In this document: piece after piece, positions 16,410-24,459 of the stretch
Layout of the letters: every line of letters starts with the position of its first letter
Position numbering within the stretch: the first letter of the stretch is position 1
DNA from: DAONFI01 sp035403485
GTDB taxonomy: Bacteria; Planctomycetota; Phycisphaerae; SM23-33
Direction of reading: 5' to 3'
Assembly (NCBI GenBank): GCA_964536835.1
Contig: CAZIAZ010000036.1
Coordinates: 1 to 29,493 of the forward strand
DNA: 29,493 nucleotides
The notes under the pieces: model-generated
Told to the model about the DNA's origin: nothing
The model's database searches: none
Seen by the model: the letters and a program-made list of their open reading frames with translations, nothing else
Translations under genes and position numbers: made by a program

Positions 16410-18419
16410 TCACACCTTGAATTTGGCGATTTCATCCCGCAGGTTTGACGCTTCGTCCTTCAACTGCTGCGTGACGTTCTTGAATTCGCTCAAAGCCTGG
16501 TTAATCTGTCTGGCGCCTTCATGCAGCCGGCTGACGGCATCGGCAATTTCAACAGCGCCAAGCGATTGATCCTGCATGCCGGTGTTCACCATTTCGAATT
16601 TTGGCGTTATTTCCTGAACCTGCTCGATGATTTCGCCAAGTTTTTCGCCGACGATGCCGGCTTCCTTGACGCCGTGAGTGACTTCCTGCGTGAACTTGTC
16701 CATTTCCATGACGCCGGTAGAGACTGCGGACTGCATTTCCTCTATTACGCGACGAATATCTCGCACGCGGGATGACGTCTGGTCGGCAAGTTTGCGAATT
16801 TCCCTGGCGACGACAGCAAAACCCAAGCCGTATTCGCCGGCTTTTTCGGCTTCGATGGCGGCATTCAGGCTAAGCAGGTTAGTCTGTTCGGCAACCTGGT
16901 TTATGGTTTTTATAATCTCGTTGATATTGCCGGCTTTTTCATTTATGCGGGATAGCTTCTGCGATATCGCCGTAGAGGCAGCTTCCATCTGGGTTATGGT
17001 CTGCTCCATGCGTTCAAGATAATCGGCGCTGGTCTCCGCCGAGTGTCGGGCCTTTTCTGCGATGGACGACACGCCGGACATGGTAGTCGCCAGTTGCGAC
17101 GAAGTGTCGCTGATTTTTTTGGACGTTTCAAGTACCTTGTCGGCAAACTGAACCTGTTGGAAAGTGGTCGCTTCAAGCTGGCTGGTTGACGCAAATATCT
17201 CCGTCGCCGAGGCACCAACCTGAACGCCGGTTTTCTGAACCTGTCGCACAACCGAGCCGAGATTGTCGGTCATGTCGCGGATGGAGTGCAGAAGAACGGC
17301 GGCTTCTCCAGAACCGGTTATCTGCGGCTTTTCACGGAGGTCGCCTTGAGCCACCTTCTGGGCGACATCCGTAGCAACGAATATCGGCCGAAGCATGGAA
17401 TTTATCACAACCGCCAGTGCAACACACAAAATTATGACAAGAATTATCGAAATTATCATCTGCATCAAAAGCATGTCATGCACACCGCCAAGTACGTCGG
17501 AAGAATGAACTTTCATGAAAAGCGTCCAGCCGCCGACTGGAACGGAAGCACAGGCGTAGTAATCGTCAGTATCGCCGACTTTAGCTTTCAGTACCTCGTC
17601 CCTGGTGACATTATCCTTAAGCACTGTCAGCAGTTGGGCGTAAGGCGTTTCGTCTAGTGTTTTGGTCAGGTATTCCGGCCGGTCTGTACAGGCGATGATT
17701 CTGCCGCCGGCGCTGAGCAGAAGAAATTCAGTAGATTCATACTGTTTTCGCCGTCGTAAATCGGCAGCCATCCGGTCAAGCAGCGTATCGCTGCCAACAA
17801 TCCCGACAAACTTATTGTTGACAACTATCGGATAGGTTATCTCATACATCAACGTACCTTCGTAAAGGTACGGTTCGGTTATCATATATTTTCGCGAACT
17901 GCCGCTGAGAAACTGTTCTTTGCAACCCCTGTAATAAAGGCTTGTCTCCATATCCACGCCAGGCGAATAATCAATCTGGCCGCCGCGTCTGTACCAGCAG
18001 TTGTTCATACGGCCGGTAGCATCATGATTCGGCCTGTTGCGATATTTTTCATCCTGGCCGTCGGCGTTCGGCTCGTAAATCACGTACAGGTCGTATATAT
18101 CCTCGTCGGCTCGCATGATAGTCTGTAGAACTCTGGCGGTTTCCTCTCGCCGGCCAAACATCCCGTCTTCCTGACACATGGCAAGCGTGCGAACCATTGC
18201 CACGCATGAATCGTTATAGCTATTAAGATCGTGAGCCATGAAGTTGACGTGATTTTTAATCGTAACGAGGGCGTTTTTTTCCAACTCATGGTACATGCCG
18301 ATTCCGCCCACCATGAGCGTTACCACGAGAGTAAGCACCATCGCCCCCACTGAACAGAACAATACGCGAAATCTGAAACTGCCGATAAGTGCGGTCTTCA
18401 GTTTATTTGTTCCTGCCAT
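16410..18419 (-). CDS. Methyl-accepting chemotaxis protein with periplasmic dCache domain
   Basis: This 669-residue transmembrane chemoreceptor has a first membrane helix at about 20-40. A periplasmic dCache_1-type sensor follows (about 45-310, with TEPYLYEGTLMYEITYPIV and FVGIVGSDTLLD), then a second helix (about 316-340) and HAMP (about 341-393). The cytoplasmic signalling coiled coil runs to the end, with the conserved tip EIIKTINQVAEQTNLLSLNA and AVVAREIRKLADQTS (501-549). There is no C-terminal CheR/CheB docking pentapeptide. AGGAGG lies 8 nt before the ATG. No other chemotaxis or flagellar gene is nearby, so it is an orphan receptor; the ligand cannot be named. It could signal to chemotaxis, twitching or another Che-like pathway. 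Confidence 0.95.
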   Translation of the reverse strand: MAGTNKLKTALIGSFRFRVLFCSVGAMVLTLVVTLMVGGIGMYHELEKNALVTIKNHVNFMAHDLNSYNDSCVAMVRTLAMCQEDGMFGRREETARVLQTIMRADEDIYDLYVIYEPNADGQDEKYRNRPNHDATGRMNNCWYRRGGQIDYSPGVDMETSLYYRGCKEQFLSGSSRKYMITEPYLYEGTLMYEITYPIVVNNKFVGIVGSDTLLDRMAADLRRRKQYESTEFLLLSAGGRIIACTDRPEYLTKTLDETPYAQLLTVLKDNVTRDEVLKAKVGDTDDYYACASVPVGGWTLFMKVHSSDVLGGVHDMLLMQMIISIILVIILCVALAVVINSMLRPIFVATDVAQKVAQGDLREKPQITGSGEAAVLLHSIRDMTDNLGSVVRQVQKTGVQVGASATEIFASTSQLEATTFQQVQFADKVLETSKKISDTSSQLATTMSGVSSIAEKARHSAETSADYLERMEQTITQMEAASTAISQKLSRINEKAGNINEIIKTINQVAEQTNLLSLNAAIEAEKAGEYGLGFAVVAREIRKLADQTSSRVRDIRRVIEEMQSAVSTGVMEMDKFTQEVTHGVKEAGIVGEKLGEIIEQVQEITPKFEMVNTGMQDQSLGAVEIADAVSRLHEGARQINQALSEFKNVTQQLKDEASNLRDEIAKFKV

Positions 18420-18453
18420 AGGCTCAGCCTCCTGAAAACATGTAATGCTTATC

Positions 18454-18482
18454 AGTATATATCAAACCCGTCCCGTCCGCAA
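18454..18482 (-). promoter_or_regulatory. Possible sigma70-type promoter of the chemoreceptor gene
   Basis: On the - strand TTGCGG (18482-18477), a 17-nt spacer and TATACT (18459-18454) lie about 35 bp before the start codon. The -35 box is poor and the -10 good. No convincing sigma28 or sigma54 motif was found. Confidence 0.35.
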
Positions 18483-18540
18483 TTTCCCGATTGGCAATGG
18501 CATATATTTTTTATCCGTCCGGAACGGCGGCTAATCGGAA

Positions 18541-19326
18541 CTAAACGCGGATGAGTTCAACAGAGACGGCTTTGCCGGTTTCCGTCTGTACGCCGCAAAG
18601 CAGGCAGTACATGCGGACGTCGCCGCCTGCGACGTCGAAACGCTGCGGCATAGCGGTAGTGAGGAATTTCAGCACCCGTTCCTTATCTCTGCCGAGAATA
18701 CTGTCGTACGGCCCCGTCATGCCGACGTCGCTGATGAACGCAGTTCCGCCGTCCAGTATCTGCGCGTCGGCAGTGGGCGTATGCGTATGAGTGCCGAAAA
18801 TCACGCTCGCCCTGCCGTTGCAGTACCAGCCGATACCCATCTTTTCGCTCGACGCCTCAGCGTGAAAATCAATCACGCTTATGCGGGTCTGGTCGTTAAT
18901 TTTGGCCAGCGCCTCGTCAACTGCTACCCACGGCGAATTACAGCTCGCCATGTACATCTGGCCCATAGCGCATGTAACGCCCACCTGGAACGAGCCGGAT
19001 TTGGTAGGTGCAACCGTCCACCATTTGCCGACGGAATTGCGTGGCATATTGGCAGGCCGGATAATGCGGTCGCTCTCGCCCATCAGCTGGTAGATGTCGC
19101 CCTTGCGAAAACAGTGGTCGCCGAGCGTAACGACATCCACGCCGCTGCTGATGAGCTTGTTGAAAAGTTGCGGGGTTATTCCGCTGCCGCCGGCGATATT
19201 TTCAGCATTGCAGACCACAAAATCTATCTGTCGGTCGGTTATGAGTTTCGGCAGATTGTTTTCGATATACGCCCTGCCGGGGCTGCCAACGACATCCCCA
19301 ATACATAAGACATTGATTACAGCCAT
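18541..19326 (-). CDS. ymdB: YmdB-family metallophosphoesterase (predicted cyclic-nucleotide phosphodiesterase)
   Basis: The 261-residue protein matches the TIGR00282/YmdB family, which hydrolyses cyclic mononucleotides with a dinuclear metal site. Visible are GDVVGSPGR with Asp11, NAENIAGGSGIT with Glu42 and Asn43, DFHAEASSEK, and GTHTHTPTADAQ near the C-terminus. The usual GNH segment reads GDHCF (Asp70-His71), so a conserved Asn ligand is replaced by Asp. The start is placed at ATG 19326 because AAGGA lies 8 nt upstream and the family begins there; an ATG at 19476 would add 50 unrelated residues. It is divergent from the acylphosphatase gene with its own promoter. Confidence 0.9.
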   Translation of the reverse strand: MAVINVLCIGDVVGSPGRAYIENNLPKLITDRQIDFVVCNAENIAGGSGITPQLFNKLISSGVDVVTLGDHCFRKGDIYQLMGESDRIIRPANMPRNSVGKWWTVAPTKSGSFQVGVTCAMGQMYMASCNSPWVAVDEALAKINDQTRISVIDFHAEASSEKMGIGWYCNGRASVIFGTHTHTPTADAQILDGGTAFISDVGMTGPYDSILGRDKERVLKFLTTAMPQRFDVAGGDVRMYCLLCGVQTETGKAVSVELIRV

Positions 19327-19369
19327 TAAAAAATCCTTCTTTCCAGGCCGACACATGTCGACAGCAGAG

Positions 19370-19398
19370 ATTATAGAACCCTTCGCCGCACAAAACAA
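19370..19398 (-). promoter_or_regulatory. Promoter of the ymdB-like gene
   Basis: On the - strand TTGTTT (19398-19393), 17 nt, then a perfect TATAAT (19375-19370) predict a start near 19363 and a leader of about 37 nt before the chosen ATG at 19326. This supports the shorter start, because the upstream ATG (19476) lies before the promoter. Confidence 0.55.
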
Positions 19399-19399
19399 G

Positions 19400-19428
19400 T
19401 CGATATCAACAAGCCGAAATATTATAAT
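19400..19428 (+). promoter_or_regulatory. Promoter of the acylphosphatase gene
   Basis: TCGATA (19400-19405), 17 nt, then TATAAT (19423-19428) predict a start near 19435; a second TATAAT lies at 19433-19438. It is back to back with the - strand promoter at 19370-19398. Confidence 0.45.
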
Positions 19429-19499
19429 ACCATATAATTGCAATCGCCATGTTGCGGTTGCCATAACGTCGCTCAAGCCGACAAGGATTTATTGAAATA

Positions 19500-19769
19500 A
19501 TGCAACAGTATCGATATATTTTCATCGGCGATGTGCAGGGAGTCGGGCTTCGCTGGACGGCTCGCAATATCGCCCGCAATTATGAGGTGACCGGCTACGT
19601 GCGGAATTTATCCGACGGCACGGTCGAATGTCTCATCGAGGGCGAATTACGGGAGGCTGAGGCGGTTGTCGAAGAAATTCTTAACCGTATGGACGGATTT
19701 ATACGTAAAACCACCTGCCAGACCGCGCCGGCTAGTGGAAAATTTGCAAATTTTGATGTCGCATATTGA
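19500..19769 (+). CDS. acyP: Acylphosphatase
   Basis: This 89-residue protein is of normal family length (about 90). It hydrolyses acyl phosphates such as carbamoyl or acetyl phosphate in the cytoplasm. The phosphate-binding loop GDVQGVGLRWTA holds catalytic Arg18, and GYVRNLSDGTVE holds catalytic Asn36. The canonical loop has GFR where this protein has GLR, a conservative change. AAGGA at 19482-19486 precedes the ATG at a rather long spacing. It is the first gene after a + strand promoter; the small Cys-rich gene begins 45 bp downstream and may be co-transcribed. Confidence 0.95.
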   Translation: MQQYRYIFIGDVQGVGLRWTARNIARNYEVTGYVRNLSDGTVECLIEGELREAEAVVEEILNRMDGFIRKTTCQTAPASGKFANFDVAY

Positions 19770-19814
19770 CCGCCGGAATGTAAAATTATTCTCAGCCAAA
19801 TGGAGACGAAAAAT

Positions 19815-20009
19815 ATGGAATGCAGAAAAAAGGCTAACCTTGAATTCTGTACGTGCAGTTACCCCGGCTGCGGTAATAAGGGAGTCTGCTGCGAATGCCT
19901 GCGATATCATCTGAAAAATCGGGAACTTCCCGGCTGCTGTTTTCCCGACAAGGATGAAAAATCCTACGACAGGTCATTCGAGGCATTTGCCAAAGCATGG
20001 GGACTTTAG
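19815..20009 (+). CDS. Small Cys-rich protein resembling DUF6485
   Basis: The protein has 64 residues with eight cysteines: Cys3, CTCSYPGC, GVCCECLRYH and PGCCFP. It ends in the FxxFAKAWGL pattern that I associate with DUF6485 proteins of anaerobes; the function is unknown. The Cys pattern suggests metal binding, probably zinc or Fe-S. The start is ATG 19815, because GGAG at 19802-19805 is correctly spaced for it and overlaps the upstream ATG at 19800. The TAG stop is formed by the first three bases of repeat A3, so the original C-terminus may have been altered by that insertion. It lies downstream of acylphosphatase. Confidence 0.8.
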   Translation: MECRKKANLEFCTCSYPGCGNKGVCCECLRYHLKNRELPGCCFPDKDEKSYDRSFEAFAKAWGL

Positions 20010-20095
20010 AACATGTTAAACTTGATATTGCGTAATACTGCCACCTACGACATCGGCTGGCAATTAAAACGAAATTTCCAATTTAACATGCTCTG
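20007..20095 (+). repeat. Interspersed repeat, family A, short derivative A3
   Basis: This 89-bp element has family A ends, TAGAACATGTTAAACTTGA on the left and ATTTAACATGCTCTG on the right, but lacks most of the core; only a TCGGCTGGCAA segment recalls it. Its first three bases are the stop codon of the upstream gene. It looks like an internally deleted copy. Confidence 0.75.
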
Positions 20096-20130
20096 ACCAA
20101 AAGTGTTTGAAATCCTCAAGGAGACGTAAA

Positions 20131-21024
20131 ATGCAAGTGAGGTTTTTCGTCGTACCAGCATTGATATCAGCCGCATTTTTATGCGGCTGCAACAATAAAA
20201 ACGACATGAGCAACGCCGCGTCAACACAGCCGGCGGCACAAACGCAAGCTCCCCACGTAACCCAGCCGGCTGACTATACGCCGGAATTATGGGTCTGCGG
20301 CGGCATGGGCAGTTTTCAGAGAATTCCGAATGAATTATACATCGCCGGCATTTTAAGGGAAAAAATCGAAGGCGCCGAGCCGGACGTATGCATAACCAGC
20401 GGCACTCAGGAAAAAGGCCCCAACAGCGTCATGTGGAATCTTATCGACACGCCGAAATGGCTGGACGCCGATGCTGAAAAACAGGCTGTATGGGCGTTGC
20501 GAATGTTTGTAGACCCCAAAAAAGACAAGGGACACTTCATAAACAAGGACGGCAGAACAAAGATAATCGTAATTCTGGCTGCCCCCTGCACGCAGACGCT
20601 GCCGCCCAAAAGCACCGACAAGGTCGATATAGAAGTTTATCTGATGCGGGACCCGCGCGATAAAGTGCCCAATCAGCAGTTTTCGGCTCCCCGCAGCGAA
20701 AAATATTACCGGCAGTTCGGCACGCTTTATATGGTGCAATCCCAGCCCGACATGTTTCCAGGGCTTACCGGCAGAAAAATTCCCGGCGGCATACAGGGTT
20801 ATCACCATTTCACGGGTTACTGGAAGCCGGAACTCGAAATAGTCCGGCAGGACAGTTTTGCATGGAAACCGACCGGCCAGAAAGCCAAGCCCGTCAAACT
20901 GCTCGCCGACTCCCTGCAGGACAAGGATGCCGATTATATCTTTATCGGCCACTCGCAAGGCGCCAACATCATCATGAAAATGCTTCAAATCGGCTGTGAC
21001 GATTCGGGAGAAAAAACGAAATGA
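20131..21024 (+). CDS. Predicted lipoprotein of unknown function with GHSQG motif
   Basis: The 297-residue protein opens with a signal peptide and lipobox LCGC (lipid-anchored Cys20), then an Ala/Gln/Thr/Pro-rich linker to about residue 50. I do not recognise the family. Near the end, DYIFIGHSQGANIIMKML looks like an alpha/beta-hydrolase nucleophile elbow with Ser275, but only 22 residues follow, so the usual downstream Asp and His cannot be present in standard order. It may be a circularly arranged or non-catalytic fold, or a truncated hydrolase. The start at 20131 is fixed by AAGGAG (20118-20123) and the signal peptide; the ATG at 20107 would add eight polar residues. It overlaps the next lipoprotein gene by 4 bp. 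Confidence 0.75.
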   Translation: MQVRFFVVPALISAAFLCGCNNKNDMSNAASTQPAAQTQAPHVTQPADYTPELWVCGGMGSFQRIPNELYIAGILREKIEGAEPDVCITSGTQEKGPNSVMWNLIDTPKWLDADAEKQAVWALRMFVDPKKDKGHFINKDGRTKIIVILAAPCTQTLPPKSTDKVDIEVYLMRDPRDKVPNQQFSAPRSEKYYRQFGTLYMVQSQPDMFPGLTGRKIPGGIQGYHHFTGYWKPELEIVRQDSFAWKPTGQKAKPVKLLADSLQDKDADYIFIGHSQGANIIMKMLQIGCDDSGEKTK

Positions 21025-22022
21025 GATTCTTATCCGCTATTTTTGGGGTGGTTTTTCTGACGTTTTGCGCAGGCGGCTGCGGCTGCAGCCTCGACAGGGA
21101 CACCGACCCGCACTGCCGCATGATTGGCACGCCGGCAGACTGGAACTCGCCCTACCTGCCCTATAAAGCAGTCACCAGCATAGCCGTTTCCCAAAACGGC
21201 AAACTGTTAGCCGCCGCCAGAATGGAATACGGCGTAACCGTTTATTCTCTGCCGTGGGGGTTCGAGGAATGTCAAATTCCTGCTCGCAAAGGCGGCGAAA
21301 TAATGCAGGTTGAATTCGCCGACAACGATACGCTTCTGACCGCCGGCAAGGATAAACAACTGCGATTCTGGAATCCGCACGACGGCAAGCTGATAAAAAG
21401 CTACCAGCATGAGGGCTTGTGGTTCATGCCCTTCGCCCTCTCGCCGAACAGGAAATTTATCGCAACCCTTGAATCGGACGATAAAGTGTATGTATGGGAC
21501 TTTGCCACCGGCGGACTAATCAAGACCATGGACGGCCAGGGCGGCGGCGTTCAGTCAGTGACATTTCTGCCGGACAACAACCGTCTTGTGACGTCGAGCA
21601 ACTATACGAACGAAGTTATTTTGTGGGACATAGCACAAGGCCGAAAACTCTGGACGACGCCGGCTGAGACTTTCAGCCTCGCAGTCTCGCCCGACGGCAA
21701 ACTCATGGCTTTCCGGAAAGACCATTCCATCGAAATATGGAATCTGGACAGCCGCAAAAAACTCTACACCCTAATGCCACAACAATTCGGCATAGGTCAT
21801 TTTTCTTTCGCCTTTTCGCCGGACGGGAAATGTCTCGGCGCAGCTGAACTCGGCGGCGATATAGTGATGTGGGACTTAAAAACCCAAAGGATGCTGTGCG
21901 ATTATAACGGCCCCGTAGGCGACGGCCTTTGTATAGAACCAGGCCCTGAGAGCAGGTATTTTTACGTAGGCGGTTACCGCAATTCAACGGTATGCCGCTG
22001 GCCCATACCGGACGAAGAATGA
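21021..22022 (+). CDS. WD40 beta-propeller lipoprotein
   Basis: The 333-residue protein starts with a hydrophobic signal ending in CAGGCGC (probable lipidated Cys20; the lipobox is imperfect). About seven WD40-like blades follow, each with patterns such as LAVSPDGKLMAF and EIWNLDSRKKL, VYVWDFATGGL, VILWDIAQGRKL and IVMWDLKTQRML. Seven blades would close one propeller on the outer face of a membrane, probably as a protein-binding scaffold. The ATG overlaps the stop of the upstream lipoprotein gene (ATGA), so the two are translationally coupled. A third lipoprotein gene follows 46 bp later. Partners are unknown. Confidence 0.88.
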   Translation: MRFLSAIFGVVFLTFCAGGCGCSLDRDTDPHCRMIGTPADWNSPYLPYKAVTSIAVSQNGKLLAAARMEYGVTVYSLPWGFEECQIPARKGGEIMQVEFADNDTLLTAGKDKQLRFWNPHDGKLIKSYQHEGLWFMPFALSPNRKFIATLESDDKVYVWDFATGGLIKTMDGQGGGVQSVTFLPDNNRLVTSSNYTNEVILWDIAQGRKLWTTPAETFSLAVSPDGKLMAFRKDHSIEIWNLDSRKKLYTLMPQQFGIGHFSFAFSPDGKCLGAAELGGDIVMWDLKTQRMLCDYNGPVGDGLCIEPGPESRYFYVGGYRNSTVCRWPIPDEE

Positions 22023-22068
22023 CGCCGCCGAAACATAACCTTCGGAATAATATAAAAGGAGAACTAAA

Positions 22069-23004
22069 TTGAAATTTTTCATGTACAGCATGTTAGTCGC
22101 ATTTTTCATACTCGGCGGCTGTGAAATGGTCGTGCCGGAAAAATCGCGTTACGCCGCCCCTGAGGAAACCGACGGCAAAGTGGTGTTCATACCGACATTC
22201 GACGACGGCCCAATAGATCAGAAATTCGTCGAAGAAGGCGTTTATCCCAAAAATCAGGAGGAGATGCTCGCCAGCCTTCACAAAACCCTCGACACGCTCA
22301 AGAAACACAACACGACAGCCGTTTTTTATGCAGTCTACGTTCGGCCTGAAGAAGACGCGCCAAAATGGTCGCCCAAAAGTTCGGAAAAGGAAATGCGGGC
22401 AGCTTTTCTCAGCGGCATCAAGGCAATCGCCGACGCCGGCCACGTAGTAGCCATCCACGCCTGCAATCACGACGAGTATCACAACCTGTTCATGTCCGCC
22501 AAAGACGCACAGGATGACATCAAACGGCTGATATTCGAACTTGACCGCACCGGCGTCGCGTATTATCCAACGTGGCGAGTGCCGTACGGCGGCATGCGCA
22601 CTTTAATGGACGAACAGCTCGTCGCAAAAAACCTCAGCCTGCCGGTGGAAACATGGCTGGTCGACAGCCACGACTGGACGACGAATCACGACTCGACGGA
22701 TTTCCTAAAGGCATGGTACAAGGACGATGCCAAATGGACGGCTAACGTCAAAAAAAATCTCCGGCAGGACATGTCCGTCTCAAAATTCCGCAAAGAACGG
22801 CAGCGGGACATACTCTTCCACGTCTCGGACAGAACGAGCACGTTTCTTGACGAATTCCTGAACTATGTCGACGCCGAAGGCAGGAAAATCTACGGCAAAA
22901 AATTCACGTTTCTGCCCATCGATTCACCATACAAGGGAGTCATGCTTGAACATTACCTCAACAATAAACCCGCTCAGGGAAAAGCCATTCCCCCGCAACT
23001 TTAA
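22069..23004 (+). CDS. Polysaccharide deacetylase (CE4, NodB-like) lipoprotein
   Basis: The 311-residue protein has a signal peptide and lipobox LGGC (Cys18), so it is probably anchored at the cell envelope. All NodB motifs are present: TFDDGP (catalytic Asp45, metal Asp46), the H-x3-H metal pair His130 and His134 in HACNH, RVPYGG (170-175), and DSHDWTTN. The predicted reaction is metal-dependent N- or O-deacetylation of a polysaccharide; the substrate is unknown. The start is TTG at 22069, with AGGAG (22058-22062) correctly spaced; no ATG fits the signal peptide better. It is the third consecutive lipoprotein gene on this strand and may act with the WD40 protein upstream. Confidence 0.9.
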   Translation: MKFFMYSMLVAFFILGGCEMVVPEKSRYAAPEETDGKVVFIPTFDDGPIDQKFVEEGVYPKNQEEMLASLHKTLDTLKKHNTTAVFYAVYVRPEEDAPKWSPKSSEKEMRAAFLSGIKAIADAGHVVAIHACNHDEYHNLFMSAKDAQDDIKRLIFELDRTGVAYYPTWRVPYGGMRTLMDEQLVAKNLSLPVETWLVDSHDWTTNHDSTDFLKAWYKDDAKWTANVKKNLRQDMSVSKFRKERQRDILFHVSDRTSTFLDEFLNYVDAEGRKIYGKKFTFLPIDSPYKGVMLEHYLNNKPAQGKAIPPQL

Positions 23005-23182
23005 TATCGCAACAGCGCTACAGGAAAAAATAACAGAATTCAAGAACTAAACGACAAACAATTTTCAACTTTTAAGTATCGTAAATTATTTACAAGTAGA
23101 AAGTTAGTTAACAGCACCTGAAACCTATACTTACGGCAAATTTTGTTAATTCAGGATTTTTTCTCAACAACAGGAGAACAAA

Positions 23183-23869
23183 TTGGCCAGCAGTGATTTA
23201 TCGGCATTCATACCACTACTGTTCATAGCGATATTCATAGCGGCTGTAGTTCTGTCGTTCATGTCCGCCAGAAAACGTCGCAAAATGCTCGCCGAATGGG
23301 CTACATCCAGAAACCTGCTATTCACGCCCGAAAAGAACAGCTGTTTTGAACACGTCCATCCGGCATTCAAATGCTTCAAATACGGTGATTCACGCTATGC
23401 GTTCAACATCATAACCGGCGACTGGCACGGCTGGGACATGACTGCATTTGACTATCACTACACTACCGGCTCAGGCAAAAACCGCCAGACGCATCTGTTC
23501 TCATGCATAATACTAAAATCCCCGTTCCCGCTAAAGCCGCTATCAATTCGGCCGGAAGGTTTTTTTGACAAATTGACGGAATTCTTCGGCTTGGACGATA
23601 TAGACTTCGAATCGGCAGAATTCAGCCGCCGTTTTTTCGTAAAAGCACCGGAAAAGAAATGGGCTTATGACATTCTGCACAGCCGCGCCATGGAACTTCT
23701 GCTCAACCGCCAGGCTGCCAAATATTATATTGAATTCGCAACTGATGAAGTTCTTATCCGCCGCTCAGACTCAACGTGGCAGCCGGCTGATATCGAACAG
23801 GCTGTCGATACCATAATCGCCCTGCTGGACATGATACCCGATTACGTTAAAAAGCAGATGCAATCATAA
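23183..23869 (+). CDS. Membrane-anchored protein of unknown function, upstream of lemA
   Basis: The 228-residue protein has one N-terminal membrane helix (about 8-28) followed by a basic stop-transfer stretch (SARKRRK) and a soluble domain. There is no family I can name with confidence; an aromatic-rich segment around GDWHGWDMTAFDYHY is distinctive. Proteins with this layout (N-terminal helix, then a cytoplasmic domain with ITGxxxG and a tyrosine-rich strand) are often found beside LemA. The start is TTG at 23183 with AGGAG at 23172-23176. The lemA gene follows 21 bp later, so they are probably one unit. The 178-bp upstream gap (23005-23182) has a TATACT at 23127-23132 but no convincing -35. 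Confidence 0.72.
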   Translation: MASSDLSAFIPLLFIAIFIAAVVLSFMSARKRRKMLAEWATSRNLLFTPEKNSCFEHVHPAFKCFKYGDSRYAFNIITGDWHGWDMTAFDYHYTTGSGKNRQTHLFSCIILKSPFPLKPLSIRPEGFFDKLTEFFGLDDIDFESAEFSRRFFVKAPEKKWAYDILHSRAMELLLNRQAAKYYIEFATDEVLIRRSDSTWQPADIEQAVDTIIALLDMIPDYVKKQMQS

Positions 23870-23890
23870 AAAATACTCACGGAGCTGACA

Positions 23891-24451
23891 ATGACAGTAC
23901 TTTACGCGGCAGTTTTAATAGTGGCGTTTATTGTAATTGCGTGGTTTATCGGCACATATAACTCTTTCGTCCGGCTCAAACAGCAATGCAGGGAAAGCTG
24001 GAGCGGCATAGAAACCGAACTCAAGCGCCGTTACAATCTGATACCAAACCTCGTCGAGACAGTAAAAGGCTACGCCGCACATGAACGGCAGACGTTGGAA
24101 ATGGTAATCGAAGCTCGTAATCGGGCAGCAGCCAACAATGGAACGCCGGCTCAGCAGGCAAAGGACGAAAATCTGTTCATAAACGCATTGGGCAATCTTT
24201 TCGCGCTGGCGGAGAATTATCCGCAATTGAAGGCGTCGGAAAATTTCCTTTCATTGCAGAAAGAACTTACCAATACAGAGGACAGAATACAGGCGGCGAG
24301 AAGGTTCTACAACGCCAACGTCAGAGACATCAATACCCGAATAGCGGTTTTCCCGTCAAACATGATTGCCGGCCTTTTCAGCTTCCAGCCGGAAGAATTT
24401 TTCGAAGTAACCGACTCTTCCATGCGGCAGACTGTTACGGTAAAAATGTAG
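23891..24451 (+). CDS. lemA: LemA family membrane protein
   Basis: This 186-residue protein is of normal family length. An N-terminal membrane helix (about 4-20) is followed by the LemA helical-bundle domain with NSFVRLKQQCRESWSGIETE, LKRRYNLIPNLVETVKGYAA, and the closing ARRFYNANVRDINTRIAVFPS. LemA proteins are widespread membrane-associated proteins whose biochemical role is not settled; many lie beside TPM-domain or membrane peptidase genes. Here the partner is the unknown anchored protein 21 bp upstream. GGAG (23881-23884) precedes the ATG. A hairpin with an 11-bp stem follows the stop codon. Confidence 0.95.
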   Translation: MTVLYAAVLIVAFIVIAWFIGTYNSFVRLKQQCRESWSGIETELKRRYNLIPNLVETVKGYAAHERQTLEMVIEARNRAAANNGTPAQQAKDENLFINALGNLFALAENYPQLKASENFLSLQKELTNTEDRIQAARRFYNANVRDINTRIAVFPSNMIAGLFSFQPEEFFEVTDSSMRQTVTVKM

Positions 24452-24459
24452 CGATGGCC

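Noticed and set aside
16990..17660. Several + strand frames opposite the chemoreceptor
   Set aside because: They lie wholly within a well-supported chemoreceptor gene and show no domain or SD.
19327..19476. 50-codon N-terminal extension of the ymdB-like gene
   Set aside because: It lies upstream of a good promoter and of the SD-supported ATG at 19326, and does not resemble the family's N-terminus.
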